Source: Myxococcales bacterium
GTDB taxonomy: Bacteria > Myxococcota_A > Polyangia > Polyangiales > Ga0077539
Assembly: GCA_016792845.1 (NCBI GenBank)
Contig: JAEUKH010000016.1
Coordinates: forward strand, 78,997-142,996
Direction: 5' to 3'
Length of the DNA stretch: 64,000 nucleotides
Shown piece after piece: positions 1 to 9,167 of this stretch (positions are counted from its first letter, which is position 1; each line of letters opens with the position of its first letter). Position numbers and translations under genes: made by a program. Under the pieces are notes generated by a model. It was given only the letters and a program-made list of their open reading frames with translations. It was not told where the DNA came from and searched no databases.

Positions 1-31
1 AAGAGTCGGGTCGCAACTAACCCGGTCGCGC

Positions 32-90
32 CCCAACGCAAGACGCCCACCCACCCGTTTCGCGCGGGTCGGTGGGCGTTCTGCGTTGGG
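32..90. terminator. Long GC-rich hairpin, probable terminator of the first kinase gene
   Basis: Arms 32-57 and 65-90 are 26 bases each and pair with only three mismatched positions around a 7-base loop. It lies 20 bases downstream of the stop of the minus-strand kinase gene. There is no U tract, so it may act as a bidirectional or mRNA-stabilising hairpin rather than a classical intrinsic terminator. Confidence 0.6.
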
Positions 91-109
91 CGCCGCCCGA
101 GCCTCGGGC

Positions 110-2869
110 TCAGTGATAGGGGTCGCCGAGGTCGGGCGCGTCGGGGTCGGGCTGGGCGTTGCGGCGCGGCGCGGGCGCGGGCGCGGGGGTCGGCGCGGGC
201 GCGGGGGTCGGCGCGGGCGCGGGGGTCGGGCGGGCGACCGGCACCGGGGCGGGCGCGGGGCTCGTCGTGCGCACCGTGGTCGAGGGCAAGGGCTGCGGGT
301 TGAAGGCCCCCTGCACCGCCGCCGTCGGGTCTTCGTCGTCGTCGCGGCGATGACGCCCGTGGCGCCCCCGTCGCGACGGGTCGGCCGCGTTCGCCGCAGG
401 GGCAGGCGCTGCCGCGGGCGTCGGGGTCGCCGCCGCCGGTGCGGGCGCTGGGGTCGGTACAGCCGCCGGTGCGGGCGCGGGTGTTGGCGTTGGCGCAGCC
501 GCAGGAGCAGGCGCCGGGGTCGGGGCTACCGAGGGCGCAGGGGCCGCCGCCGGAGCCGCTTGGGCCGCCGGGGCTGCCGCAGGCGCTGGGGGCGCTGCCG
601 GGGCCGCTGCGGCCGCTGGCGCGGGGGCAGGTGCGGCCTCGGGCGTCGCAGGGGCTTGGGCCGGGGCGGCCGCCGCGGGTGCGGGGGCGGTCTGCGGGGC
701 GCTGGGCGTCTGCGGCGGGTTCGAGGGCCGTGAGGTCGCGAGGAGCGCCGCCCCGATGCCCACCGAGGCGACCACGATGAGCCCCACGGCGATCACGAGG
801 CCGCGGCGTTGTGGGGCCTGCGCGGGCTTGGCCGCGAGCGCCTTGGGCGGCACCGAACCGGCGAGCGAGTAACCCCCGGTGAGGTTGGCGTCGCCGCTCC
901 CGATCGAGTAGCCCCCGGCGGGCTGCGGCGCGAGCGGGGCCTTCGGGGCTGCGGGCAACGCGCCGGTTGCGCCGAGGGGGTCGACGTTCGGGGCGCCCAT
1001 GCCCACCGACGACGCGCCGAGGCTCTCGGTGAGACCCGCCATCGAGCCCAAGGGGCGCGTGGCGCTGCCGTTCGAGGCCGAAGGGGTGATCGGCGCCACC
1101 TGCGGGGGCCCGTGCGCGTCTTGAACGGTGTTCACCGCCCATTGGTCGTTCGGATTTTCTGACGAAGCCCCGAAATCGGGCGCGGGCGGCGGGGAGGGCA
1201 GGGGTGAGGCCATCGGCGGCACCGGGGCCGCGGGGGCCCTCGGTGAGCGTGGCGGGTCGAGGGTCTCGAAGAAGCTCGCTTGCGGCGCCTTGTCGGCGAC
1301 AATGTCGCTGAACGTGGGCCCCGCGAGGGTCGGCTTGCGGGTCGCGCGCGCGCTCGGGGCGGCGGGGGCCGCGGGGGGCGGCGGGGCCGACGGGGCCGCG
1401 GGCTGAAACCCGCCCGGGCGCGCGCCAAGGGTGATGCCTGCGGGCTTCTTCGCGCCGAGGCTCGGGGTCGCGACCTGGGCCTGAATCGTCGGCATCTCTT
1501 CGTCGAAATCTTCTTCGAAGGAGAGCGACACGGGGGCCGGAGCAGGGGCCGGGCGGCCCGGCTTCGGGGCCTCCTGCGCGCCGAAATCGCCCACGCCCAT
1601 CATCGTCGACTTGGGCGTGCGACCGAGCGGCGCGGGCGGGCGAGCGCCCGAGGCCGCGGCGGGCGAGCGCGGCGCCAAGGGGCCCGACGAGGGCGCCATG
1701 GTCGGCGGCCGAACGCGCTCGTTGGCGCCGGTGTTGCGCTGCGGAGGCCCCGCCGCAGGCGGCGGCGCGGCGAGAGGCTGCGGCTGCGGCGGGCGCGTGC
1801 CGGGAGGCGCCGTGCGAACCCGCGAGGGCGTCACCGGCGGCACGTCGATGGCTTTGAAGCTCCCCGTGGTGGCGCCGTCGTTGGGCGGCGCGCCGTTGGC
1901 GATGCGGCCCTTCTCGCGGGCGATGCGCTCACCGGCGACCTTCTGCACGAAGGCCGCGACGGTGCGATGGTTGGCGGGGCCGCCCACGGCCTTGAGGGCG
2001 CGTTCGAGCGCGTCGGCGAACTCGTGGGCCGACGACCAGCGCTGATTCGGGTCGCGGTCGAGGGCCTGCATCACCACCTGCTCGACCCCCGAGGGGATCG
2101 ACGGGGCGTGGTCTTTCAAGCGCGGAATAGGCTCGAACAGAAGCTGATTGAGCACCTCGACGTCGCTCTCGCCCGAGAAGAGCCGCCGACCCGAGAGGAG
2201 CTCGAAGGCCACCACGCCCATCGCGAAGAGGTCGACGCGGCGGTCGAGCTCGACCCGCTTGGTCTGCTCGGGCGCCATGTACGAGATCTTGCCCTTGAGC
2301 TGGCCGTCGCGGGTCATGGTGAGCCGCGAGCTCGCCTTGGCGATGCCGAAGTCGGTGATCCGCGAGACGCCGTCGACGCCCATGAGAATGTTCTGGGGTG
2401 AGACGTCGCGGTGCACGAGCCCGAGGAACTCGCCGTTCTCGTCGAGGAGCTCGTGCGCCGCGTGCAGGCCCGCCAGCGTGTCGAGGATCACCCGCCCCGC
2501 CACCGGCAGGGGGAACTTCTCGTTCAGCTTCAAGGCCTGACGCCAGAGCATCAAGAGCGTGACGCCCTCGATGTACTCCATCACGATGTAGAGCCCCTCG
2601 GAGTCTTCGACGTCGAGGGTCGAGACCACGTTCGGGTGCCTGATCTGCGCCGCGAGCCGCGCCTCATCGAGGAACATCCGAACGAACTCTTCTTCGGCCT
2701 CAAGGTGCGGGTGGAGCCGCTTGATCGCGACGAGCCGCGAGAAGCCCTTGGCCCCCATCGAGCGGGCCAGATACACCGTGGCCATGCCGCCCGAGGCGAT
2801 CTCGCCCATGACCTCGTAGCGCCCGATGCGCCGCGAGGGTGCCGCCTGGTCTGTTTCGTAACGGGCCAT
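110..2869 (-). CDS. Transmembrane Hanks-type serine/threonine protein kinase with Pro/Ala-rich tail
   Basis: A 919-residue protein with an N-terminal eukaryotic-like kinase domain (about residues 15-290). It shows the glycine loop GEIASGGMATVY, the lysine in VAIKRL, the catalytic loop HRDVSPQN (a variant common in myxobacterial kinases), DFG and the APEQ segment, so it should be active. A long disordered Pro/Ala/Ser linker follows, then one membrane helix at about 688-710, then about 200 residues that are almost entirely Pro and Ala and would lie outside the inner membrane. The start ATG overlaps the stop of the upstream TPR/PEGA-like gene by one base, so the two are probably translated together. 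The substrate is unknown. The family call is secure; the role as an envelope sensor is inferred. Confidence 0.93.
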   Translation of the reverse strand: MARYETDQAAPSRRIGRYEVMGEIASGGMATVYLARSMGAKGFSRLVAIKRLHPHLEAEEEFVRMFLDEARLAAQIRHPNVVSTLDVEDSEGLYIVMEYIEGVTLLMLWRQALKLNEKFPLPVAGRVILDTLAGLHAAHELLDENGEFLGLVHRDVSPQNILMGVDGVSRITDFGIAKASSRLTMTRDGQLKGKISYMAPEQTKRVELDRRVDLFAMGVVAFELLSGRRLFSGESDVEVLNQLLFEPIPRLKDHAPSIPSGVEQVVMQALDRDPNQRWSSAHEFADALERALKAVGGPANHRTVAAFVQKVAGERIAREKGRIANGAPPNDGATTGSFKAIDVPPVTPSRVRTAPPGTRPPQPQPLAAPPPAAGPPQRNTGANERVRPPTMAPSSGPLAPRSPAAASGARPPAPLGRTPKSTMMGVGDFGAQEAPKPGRPAPAPAPVSLSFEEDFDEEMPTIQAQVATPSLGAKKPAGITLGARPGGFQPAAPSAPPPPAAPAAPSARATRKPTLAGPTFSDIVADKAPQASFFETLDPPRSPRAPAAPVPPMASPLPSPPPAPDFGASSENPNDQWAVNTVQDAHGPPQVAPITPSASNGSATRPLGSMAGLTESLGASSVGMGAPNVDPLGATGALPAAPKAPLAPQPAGGYSIGSGDANLTGGYSLAGSVPPKALAAKPAQAPQRRGLVIAVGLIVVASVGIGAALLATSRPSNPPQTPSAPQTAPAPAAAAPAQAPATPEAAPAPAPAAAAAPAAPPAPAAAPAAQAAPAAAPAPSVAPTPAPAPAAAPTPTPAPAPAAVPTPAPAPAAATPTPAAAPAPAANAADPSRRGRHGRHRRDDDEDPTAAVQGAFNPQPLPSTTVRTTSPAPAPVPVARPTPAPAPTPAPAPTPAPAPAPRRNAQPDPDAPDLGDPYH
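181..230 (-). repeat. 18-bp tandem repeat encoding Thr-Pro-Ala-Pro-Ala-Pro
   Basis: About 2.8 perfect copies of an 18-base unit lie inside the 3' end of the first kinase gene. They encode the repeating TPAPAP stretch of its external tail. Perfect copies suggest recent slippage, so tail length may vary between strains. Confidence 0.75.
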
Positions 2870-3963
2870 CAGAACTGCCCTCTCAAGCTGAGACCGGGCG
2901 ACGCCTCGGCTCTAAAATCTGGCACCGCGAGCGGCGAAAGGGCGACCCGCGGCGCGCTCCGCCAGCGGGTGAAGAAGGCGCCGATGATGAGGGTGGTGAC
3001 CCCCACCCCCGCGGTGGCGCCGATGAGGAGGTTCGTACGAAACTCCCGGTCGCGCCCGTCGTCGAGGCCCGCCTGGGTGGGGTTGGCGACGTAGGCGTCG
3101 CGGCCGTCGAGGGTGTTGAGCGCGCTCCAGGTGAGGGCGCCGCCGAGGCCGAGGGTCAAGAGCGTGCCGGTGACGAAGACCGCGGGCGAGAGCCCCGACG
3201 GCGGCGGGCGATCGATCGGAAGCTCACTCGGTGCGGCGCTCACGGGCTCCTCGACGCTGTGCGGTGCGGGCTCTCGCACAGGCGTCGGGTTCGACACTGG
3301 CGGCGCCACCGGATTGGACGGCGGGCGCACGATTTCGGTGAGCGGCGGCGCGAGATCGAGCCGGGTGGTCTGCCCCATCGGGGTGTCGACCTCGCGGCGC
3401 AGCACCCGCGACCCCCACGCCGCCACGAGGCTGTGGTGCCCGGGGTTGGTGAACACCTCGTGGGCGCTCGATTGGTCGTCGAGCGAGAGGTCGCAACCCT
3501 GGCAGTGCACCTGGAGCCGCGCGAGGTTCGGCGAGAGGTCGTCGACGACGCGGTACGCGTAGCCCGTCACGCGAGTGTCGCTCGGGTAGCGCGAGAGGAG
3601 CTCGAGCGCGATGGTGGCGGCCCGGGCGTTGTGGACGGCGTTGTTCGCCCCGCGGTGCGCGCGGATGGCGTAGATGGCGGCCTGGGCGGCGGGCGCGGTG
3701 CGGTCTGCGGTCTCAAAGAACTCGGCGGCGGCGCCGAAATCGCTGGTCTCGAAGGCGCGCACCCCTTGCTGGTAGGCCGCGGCGGCGGCCGAACGGGCCT
3801 CTGGGCTCGGCTCGCCCGGGGGCGTCTGCGCGCCGACCTGGGCCGCGGCGAGGGTGAGCGCCAGGGCGAGGCTGAGGCGCGGCAACGCGGTGCGCGCCCC
3901 GCTTCGAAGGTGAACCTGCCCACAAACGACCAACTTTACAGGGTCAACCACGGCACCCTTCAT
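2869..3963 (-). CDS. Secreted/membrane protein with TPR-like and PEGA-like regions, partner of the adjacent kinase
   Basis: About 364 residues from ATG at 3963. A basic then hydrophobic N-terminus (SLALALTLAAAQVGAQ) looks like a signal peptide. An Ala-rich helical TPR-like region follows (QQGVRAFETSDFGAAAEFFETA), then a beta-rich segment resembling a divergent PEGA domain, a Pro-rich linker, and two membrane helices near residues 256-280 and 309-333. Its stop codon overlaps the start of the kinase gene. A related arrangement recurs at 10.5-13.3 kb. Function unknown; it may sense or scaffold for the kinase. Reading frames extending further upstream are antisense to the next gene and were rejected. 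Confidence 0.7.
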   Translation of the reverse strand: MKGAVVDPVKLVVCGQVHLRSGARTALPRLSLALALTLAAAQVGAQTPPGEPSPEARSAAAAAYQQGVRAFETSDFGAAAEFFETADRTAPAAQAAIYAIRAHRGANNAVHNARAATIALELLSRYPSDTRVTGYAYRVVDDLSPNLARLQVHCQGCDLSLDDQSSAHEVFTNPGHHSLVAAWGSRVLRREVDTPMGQTTRLDLAPPLTEIVRPPSNPVAPPVSNPTPVREPAPHSVEEPVSAAPSELPIDRPPPSGLSPAVFVTGTLLTLGLGGALTWSALNTLDGRDAYVANPTQAGLDDGRDREFRTNLLIGATAGVGVTTLIIGAFFTRWRSAPRVALSPLAVPDFRAEASPGLSLRGQF

Positions 3964-4043
3964 GCTGCGGAAATTGCCCTTCCCCGTCAAGGCAACCCGC
4001 ACCCCCGCGGCGATTCTCTGCCCTCGGTGCGGGCGCATGGGGC

Positions 4044-4072
4044 TTGACGACCCGCCCCGGCGCTGTGTTTCA
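4044..4072 (+). promoter_or_regulatory. Weak sigma-70-like promoter candidate for the YfhO-like gene
   Basis: TTGACG at 4044-4049 is followed after 17 bases by a poor -10 match (GTTTCA). The predicted transcript would start almost at the GTG codon at 4084, implying a nearly leaderless mRNA. This rests on motif matching only. Confidence 0.2.
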
Positions 4073-4083
4073 ACGGCTGCACT

Positions 4084-5928
4084 GTGAGCCCAGAGCTTCG
4101 CCGTCGGGTGCTCGACCTCGTTGGGGTCGTCGCGTGTGTTGTGATGGCCTTCGCTTTTGCGGGCCCGATGCTGAGGAGCTGCCACGTCGAAGACGGGCGT
4201 CGGGTCTGCGAGTGGGTGATCGGCCGCGGGGGCTCGACCGACGATTGGCGCATGTTCTCGGGGGCCTGGGAGTCTGCGCGGGTCAGCCTCGTCGACTTCC
4301 ATCAATGGCCCTCGTGGAACCCCTGGCACTGCGGCGGCGTGGTGCTCTACCAAGACCCGCAGGCGCCGGTGCCCGGGCCGCTCTTCGTGCTGACCTTCGC
4401 GTGGCTCCCGACGGTGGTCGCGATGAAGGTCTGGCTCCTTGGGCACCTCATCGCCGGGGCGTTGGGCGTGTGGTGCCTCTTGCGCCGCGAGGGGGCCCAC
4501 CCGGGCGAGGGGCTCTTCGCGGCCACGATGGTGACGGCGTGCGGCTTCTGCGCCGAGCATTTCGGCGGCGGCCACTTGAGCTTCGCGCCCTTCTTGCTCT
4601 TTCCGTGGGTGCTCTACGGGCTGCGGCGCTCGCTCGAAGACGCGCGGTGGAGCGTCTTGACGGCCGCGCTCCTCGCGGCGGGCGTCTTCTCGGGTGCGAC
4701 CTACCCGTTGCCCCTCATGGCCGTGGGCGTGGGGCTCGACCTCCTGGTGCGGCTGCGCGACCCGTCTGCGCGTCGCGCGATGCTGGTGGCCCTGCCCCTC
4801 ACGGCGGTGCTCTTCGTGCTCCTCGCGGGGGTGCGTCTCTTGCCCGTGCTCGCCTTCTTGCAAGAGCACCCGCGGCTCATGCCGCTCGACGACGCGATGA
4901 CCGTGGCCGAGGTGGTCGAGACCTGGGTGCTGCGCGAGCACCCGCGGCCCTTCCCCGGGCATGTGTATGTCTGGCCGGAGTACGGCAATTACATCGGGGT
5001 CGTGCCCGTCGCGGTGCTCGCTCTGGCCCTCCTGGTGGGGCTCCTCCGGCGCGACCGGGGCAACGCCGCGAGGCTTCAAAACCTCTTTGTTTTCGCGGGC
5101 TTGCTCTGGTGCGCGCTGGGCAACATCCCGGGCCTCTCGCTCTTCGGCCTCTTGCACGAGCTGCCGGTGTACCGCTCGCTCCGGGTGCCTTCGCGCTTCC
5201 TTCACCCGACCACGGTGCTCGCGGCGCTGGCGGCGGGGCTCTTCCTCGTCGACCTCAGGAAGTACCTTGAGCTCAGGGCGAAGCGCGCGATCGTCGTGGC
5301 CTTCGTGGTGGCCGAGTGCGCGCTCGGGGTCGGGGTCGCCGTCGACGTGTGCGCGAACAACGCGCCGCGGTTGCAGCAAGGGGTCGACCCGGCCATTCCG
5401 ACCGGGCGCGCCCCGGCGCGGATCGCGCAAGACCCCGGGGCTCCGTACTGGCGCTGGCCGACCTTTCCGGTGGCGGGGGTCGGGTCGCCGACGTGTTATG
5501 CGGCCTTCGATTGGGAGGCCCCGCGCGGGCTGTGGTTCGGCGAGGGGCCTCAACAGCGGGTGATGCCCGAGGGCGCGGGCGCCGTGGTGTCGACCTCGTG
5601 GTCGCCCAATGTTCAGCGCTTCGAGGTGACCCTGAGCCAACCCGGCGAGGTGTGGGTGAACCAGCATTGGGACTCAGGTTGGCAGAGCAACGTCGGCGAC
5701 GTGGTCGAGCGCGAGGGCCTCGTGGCGCTGTCGCTCGGGCCCGGGCGGCACGCGGTGGAGCTGCGTCACCGACCCCGGGGCCTCGCGGTCGGGGCGCTCT
5801 TCACAGCGCTCGGGGTGGCGCTCTCGGCGCTCTTGCTGCGGCGCTGGCGGGCCGAACACCCTGCGTTGCTCTTCGCCTGGCTCTCGCGGCGCCTCGGCCG
5901 CGCGGCGATCACTGACGCGCGAGAATGA
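4084..5928 (+). CDS. YfhO-like polytopic membrane protein (GT-C-fold candidate)
   Basis: A 614-residue protein starting at GTG 4084. It has about ten to eleven hydrophobic helices, an early periplasmic loop with the WNPWHCGGV motif typical of YfhO/GT-C-like proteins, and a soluble C-terminal beta-rich region (about 450-570) before a final helix. Family members are thought to use lipid-linked sugars to modify lipids or glycans on the outer face of the membrane. It stands alone between divergent and convergent neighbours, so context gives no substrate. Its 3' end overlaps the opposite-strand gene by 20 bases. Confidence 0.8.
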   Translation: MSPELRRRVLDLVGVVACVVMAFAFAGPMLRSCHVEDGRRVCEWVIGRGGSTDDWRMFSGAWESARVSLVDFHQWPSWNPWHCGGVVLYQDPQAPVPGPLFVLTFAWLPTVVAMKVWLLGHLIAGALGVWCLLRREGAHPGEGLFAATMVTACGFCAEHFGGGHLSFAPFLLFPWVLYGLRRSLEDARWSVLTAALLAAGVFSGATYPLPLMAVGVGLDLLVRLRDPSARRAMLVALPLTAVLFVLLAGVRLLPVLAFLQEHPRLMPLDDAMTVAEVVETWVLREHPRPFPGHVYVWPEYGNYIGVVPVAVLALALLVGLLRRDRGNAARLQNLFVFAGLLWCALGNIPGLSLFGLLHELPVYRSLRVPSRFLHPTTVLAALAAGLFLVDLRKYLELRAKRAIVVAFVVAECALGVGVAVDVCANNAPRLQQGVDPAIPTGRAPARIAQDPGAPYWRWPTFPVAGVGSPTCYAAFDWEAPRGLWFGEGPQQRVMPEGAGAVVSTSWSPNVQRFEVTLSQPGEVWVNQHWDSGWQSNVGDVVEREGLVALSLGPGRHAVELRHRPRGLAVGALFTALGVALSALLLRRWRAEHPALLFAWLSRRLGRAAITDARE

Positions 5929-6454
5929 ACTGCGGCCCGTCGGCGCCGTAGGTGTGCTGCTCGACCAGGACCGAGCCCCGAAGCTCGTGGCGTCGCGCGG
6001 GGTCGTAGCCGAGCACGCTCACCGCCCGCGAGAACGCGGCGCCCGAGATGCGCACCGAGTCGAGGGTGTGGCCGCCGTCGAGGTGAACCCGCAGGCGCCC
6101 GGAGCCCACCGCGAGGCCCGCGAGGTCTTCGCCCTCGACCCCGCGGACGCGCCCGGGGGCCACGGTGCTGAGCGGGAGCCCGAGACAGTTTCGGAGCTCC
6201 CATTGCCCGTCGTCGCGCACGGCGAGCCGGGTGAAGCTCGTGAGGGCGGGCCAGGCCGCGGTGAAGAGCAGGGCCGCGAAGAGGTTGGCCCAGCCGATCA
6301 GGCGAAATCGGCGCGCCCGGGCCCGGGCCGAGAGGGCGTCGTGGGCGATCGAGCGCAGGGCCCAGACCGCGAGCCAGAGCGCGATGAGGCCGAGCCCGAG
6401 GGTCGGCACCACCCAGGCCGTGAGGAGCCAGTGACCGAGGTCGAGCACGCGCAT
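5909..6454 (-). CDS. Uncharacterised membrane protein
   Basis: A 181-residue protein from ATG 6454 with two N-terminal hydrophobic segments (about 10-35 and 50-70) followed by a soluble domain of about 100 residues rich in short beta strands. I recognise no family. The shape, two helices plus a small beta domain, would fit a PH-like/YcxB-type membrane protein, but I see no diagnostic motif. Its last 20 bases overlap the end of the YfhO-like gene on the other strand. Codon use is like its neighbours. Confidence 0.65.
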   Translation of the reverse strand: MRVLDLGHWLLTAWVVPTLGLGLIALWLAVWALRSIAHDALSARARARRFRLIGWANLFAALLFTAAWPALTSFTRLAVRDDGQWELRNCLGLPLSTVAPGRVRGVEGEDLAGLAVGSGRLRVHLDGGHTLDSVRISGAAFSRAVSVLGYDPARRHELRGSVLVEQHTYGADGPQFILARQ

Positions 6455-6670
6455 GCGGCGACACTATGCCTCGAATCGGCGCAGGGCAAACGCGGCGCGG
6501 GCTGTCTGATTGACCGGGGATGTTGCGTGAGCGTTGCCGGGCGGAGGGAAGCTGATTATCGTGCGCGGCACGTGTCGTTCAGCGTCGGTGGCTTCGGGTC
6601 GGGGCAGTGTCGCTTCGTCGAGGGCCAGCAAACCCCGATTCGACTGCAACGACGCGCCCTGAGGTAGCCG

Positions 6671-9082
6671 ATGGCCGACCGCAAACGGGGGAACCAGCCT
6701 CCGGATGAAAACGACCTGAAATTCGGAGACGAGCTCCCCGTGTTGCCCATTCGCAACGCGGTGCTCTTCCCCGGGGCTGTGGCCCCCTTTGACGTGGGGC
6801 GCGAGAAGTCTGTAGCCCTCGTCGAAGACCTCGAGAACCTGTCACAGCCCGTGATCGCGATCTTCGCGCAGCGAGACCCCAACATCGACGACCCGGGCGA
6901 GGGCGACCTCTACCCCGTCGGGGCCGCCGCCCGGGTGCTCAAGAGCCTGAAGCACTCGACGGGCAACTACTCGCTCATCCTCCAGGGGCTGACGCGCATC
7001 CAGCTCGACGGCGTCACCCAGGCGGGGCCCTACCTCAAGGCCCGCATCAAGCGCCTCGAAGAGACGCCGGTGACCGACGACGTCGAGGCCGAGGCCCTGG
7101 CGATGTCGCTCCGCGATGTGGCCAAGCAGGTGATCACGCTGATGCCCGAGCTGCCCCGCGAGGCGCAGTCGCTTATCGACTCGATCCAAGACCCCGGCGG
7201 GCTCGCCGACCTCGTGGCCGCCAACCTCGACGCGCCGGTCGAAGAGAAGGCGCAGCTCATGTCGACGGTCGACGTGAAGGAGCGCATCCGTCAGGTGCTC
7301 AAGCTCCTCACCCGGCAGCTTGAGATTCTCAAGATGCGCGAGCGGATCAACTCGCAAATCAAAGAAGAGATGGGCAAAAACCAGCGCGAATACGTGCTGC
7401 GTCAACAGCTCAAGGCCATCAAAGAAGAGCTCGGCGAAGACGAGGGCGACCAGGGTGACATCGACGGTCTCGAAGAGCGGGTGGCCAAGGCCAACCTGCC
7501 CGCCGAGGCCGAGTCTGTGGCCAAGAAGCAGCTCAAGCGCCTGCGCTCGATGCAGGTCGGCTCGGCCGAGTACACCGTGGTGCGCACGTACCTCGACTGG
7601 CTCCTCGACCTCCCGTGGTCGCAGCAGACCCCCGACAACCTCGAAATTGCGAGGGTGCGCGAGGTGCTCGACGAAGACCATTACGGTCTCGAGAAGGTGA
7701 AAAAGCGCATTCTCGAGTACCTCGCGGTGCGCAAGCTCAAGCCCGACAAGAAGGGGCCGATCTTGTGCCTCCTCGGGCCGCCCGGCGTGGGCAAGACGAG
7801 CCTCGGGCGCTCGATCGCGCGCTCGCTCGGCCGCAAGTTCGTGCGCGTGTCGCTCGGCGGCGTGCACGACGAGGCGGCGATCCGCGGGCACCGGCGCACG
7901 TATGTGGGCGCGCTCCCGGGGCAGATCATCCAAGGGATGAAGAAGTCGGCCACGGTGAACCCGGTGTTCATGCTCGATGAGATCGACAAGATCGGGCACG
8001 ACTTCCGGGGTGACCCCTCGGCGGCCTTGCTTGAGGTGCTCGACCCTGAGCAGAACAACACCTTCTCAGACCACTATCTTGAGATCCCGTACGATCTCTC
8101 GAGCGTGATGTTCGTCGCCACCGCCAACGTGGCAGACCCCATCCCGCCGCCGCTCCGCGACCGCATGGAGATCCTCGAAATCCCCGGGTATACGCGGAAC
8201 GAGAAGAAGGCCATCGCGCGGCAGCACCTCTTGCCGAAGCAGCTCGAAGAGCACGGCCTGAAGTCGTCGCAGCTCGAGATCACCGACCAGGCCATCGAGG
8301 CGATCATCGATTTCTACACCCGCGAGGCGGGGGTCCGTACCCTTGAGCGGCAGGTGGCGGCGGTGATCCGCGGTGTGGCCGTGAAGGTCGCCGAGGGCAA
8401 CGTGGGCCCGTACAAGATCGACGCGCCCGATGACCTTCAGCCGTACCTCGGCGCCCAGAAGTACACGAGCGAGGTGGCCGAGCGCACCGAGCTCCCCGGC
8501 GTCGCCACGGGCCTCGCGTGGACGCAGGTGGGCGGCGAGATCCTCTTCATTGAGGTGACGCGGATGATCGGCACCGGCAAGCTCCAGCTCACCGGCCAGC
8601 TCGGCGATGTGATGAAAGAGTCGGCGCAGGCGGCGCTCAGCTTCGTGCGGGCGCACTCGAAGGAGCTCGGCTTGGCCGATGACTTCCTTGAGAAGCACGA
8701 CATTCACATTCACATTCCCGCGGGGGCGATGCCGAAAGACGGGCCGAGCGCGGGCGTGACGATGTTCACCGCGCTGGTCTCGATGCTGAAGGGGGTGCGG
8801 GTGCGCCATGATGTCGCCATGACCGGCGAGATCACCCTGCGCGGGCGCGTCCTGCCTGTCGGGGGCATCAAAGAGAAGGTGCTCGCGGCGCACCGCGCGG
8901 GCATCAAGCGCATTCTCTTGCCCGAGCGCAACAAGCCCGACCTCGAAGAGGTGCCGCAAGAGATCCGCGATACGCTCGAGTTCATCCCCGTGTCGCGCAT
9001 GGAGGATGTGCTCACCTACGCGCTCGAAGAGAACGTGATCAACGCCGAGACCGCGACGGCCTCGGCGGCGCCGAGCAACTGA
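6671..9082 (+). CDS. lon: ATP-dependent Lon protease
   Basis: An 803-residue Lon of normal length. It contains the N-terminal substrate-binding domain (from about residue 20), an AAA+ module with Walker A GPPGVGKT (about 370) and Walker B VFMLDEID (about 432), and a C-terminal protease domain with the Ser-Lys dyad at Ser693 (PKDGPSAG) and Lys736 (GGIKEK). It degrades misfolded and regulatory proteins in the cytoplasm. Myxococcus has two Lon proteins, LonV and LonD/BsgA; I cannot tell which this corresponds to. GAGG sits six bases before the ATG. A 216-base upstream gap shared with the divergent gene should hold the promoter. Confidence 0.97.
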   Translation: MADRKRGNQPPDENDLKFGDELPVLPIRNAVLFPGAVAPFDVGREKSVALVEDLENLSQPVIAIFAQRDPNIDDPGEGDLYPVGAAARVLKSLKHSTGNYSLILQGLTRIQLDGVTQAGPYLKARIKRLEETPVTDDVEAEALAMSLRDVAKQVITLMPELPREAQSLIDSIQDPGGLADLVAANLDAPVEEKAQLMSTVDVKERIRQVLKLLTRQLEILKMRERINSQIKEEMGKNQREYVLRQQLKAIKEELGEDEGDQGDIDGLEERVAKANLPAEAESVAKKQLKRLRSMQVGSAEYTVVRTYLDWLLDLPWSQQTPDNLEIARVREVLDEDHYGLEKVKKRILEYLAVRKLKPDKKGPILCLLGPPGVGKTSLGRSIARSLGRKFVRVSLGGVHDEAAIRGHRRTYVGALPGQIIQGMKKSATVNPVFMLDEIDKIGHDFRGDPSAALLEVLDPEQNNTFSDHYLEIPYDLSSVMFVATANVADPIPPPLRDRMEILEIPGYTRNEKKAIARQHLLPKQLEEHGLKSSQLEITDQAIEAIIDFYTREAGVRTLERQVAAVIRGVAVKVAEGNVGPYKIDAPDDLQPYLGAQKYTSEVAERTELPGVATGLAWTQVGGEILFIEVTRMIGTGKLQLTGQLGDVMKESAQAALSFVRAHSKELGLADDFLEKHDIHIHIPAGAMPKDGPSAGVTMFTALVSMLKGVRVRHDVAMTGEITLRGRVLPVGGIKEKVLAAHRAGIKRILLPERNKPDLEEVPQEIRDTLEFIPVSRMEDVLTYALEENVINAETATASAAPSN

Positions 9083-9088
9083 GCGACG

Positions 9089-9153
9089 GGCCAACGCCCG
9101 CGTCGGCCGGGCCTGTCTTCACCCGAAGGCAGCGCCCGGTCTGCGTTTGGGCC
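9089..9153. terminator. Hairpin between convergent lon and membrane-protein genes
   Basis: CCGGGCCTGTCTTC (9107-9120) pairs with 9125-9139 with one bulge and one mismatch, and flanking GGGCCAACGC and GCGTTTGGGCC extend the stem. It is placed between two convergent stop codons and is probably a bidirectional terminator. Confidence 0.5.
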
Positions 9154-9167
9154 TCCGCCGCGGCGCC

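Noticed and set aside
181..230. CRISPR-like array
   Set aside because: Units are 18 bases with no spacers and are in frame with a Pro/Ala protein tail.
2869..5667. A 932-residue minus-strand reading frame across the YfhO-like gene
   Set aside because: The upstream two thirds is the antisense of a clear membrane-protein gene and has low-complexity Arg/His/Pro composition. Only the part from 3963 down looks like protein.
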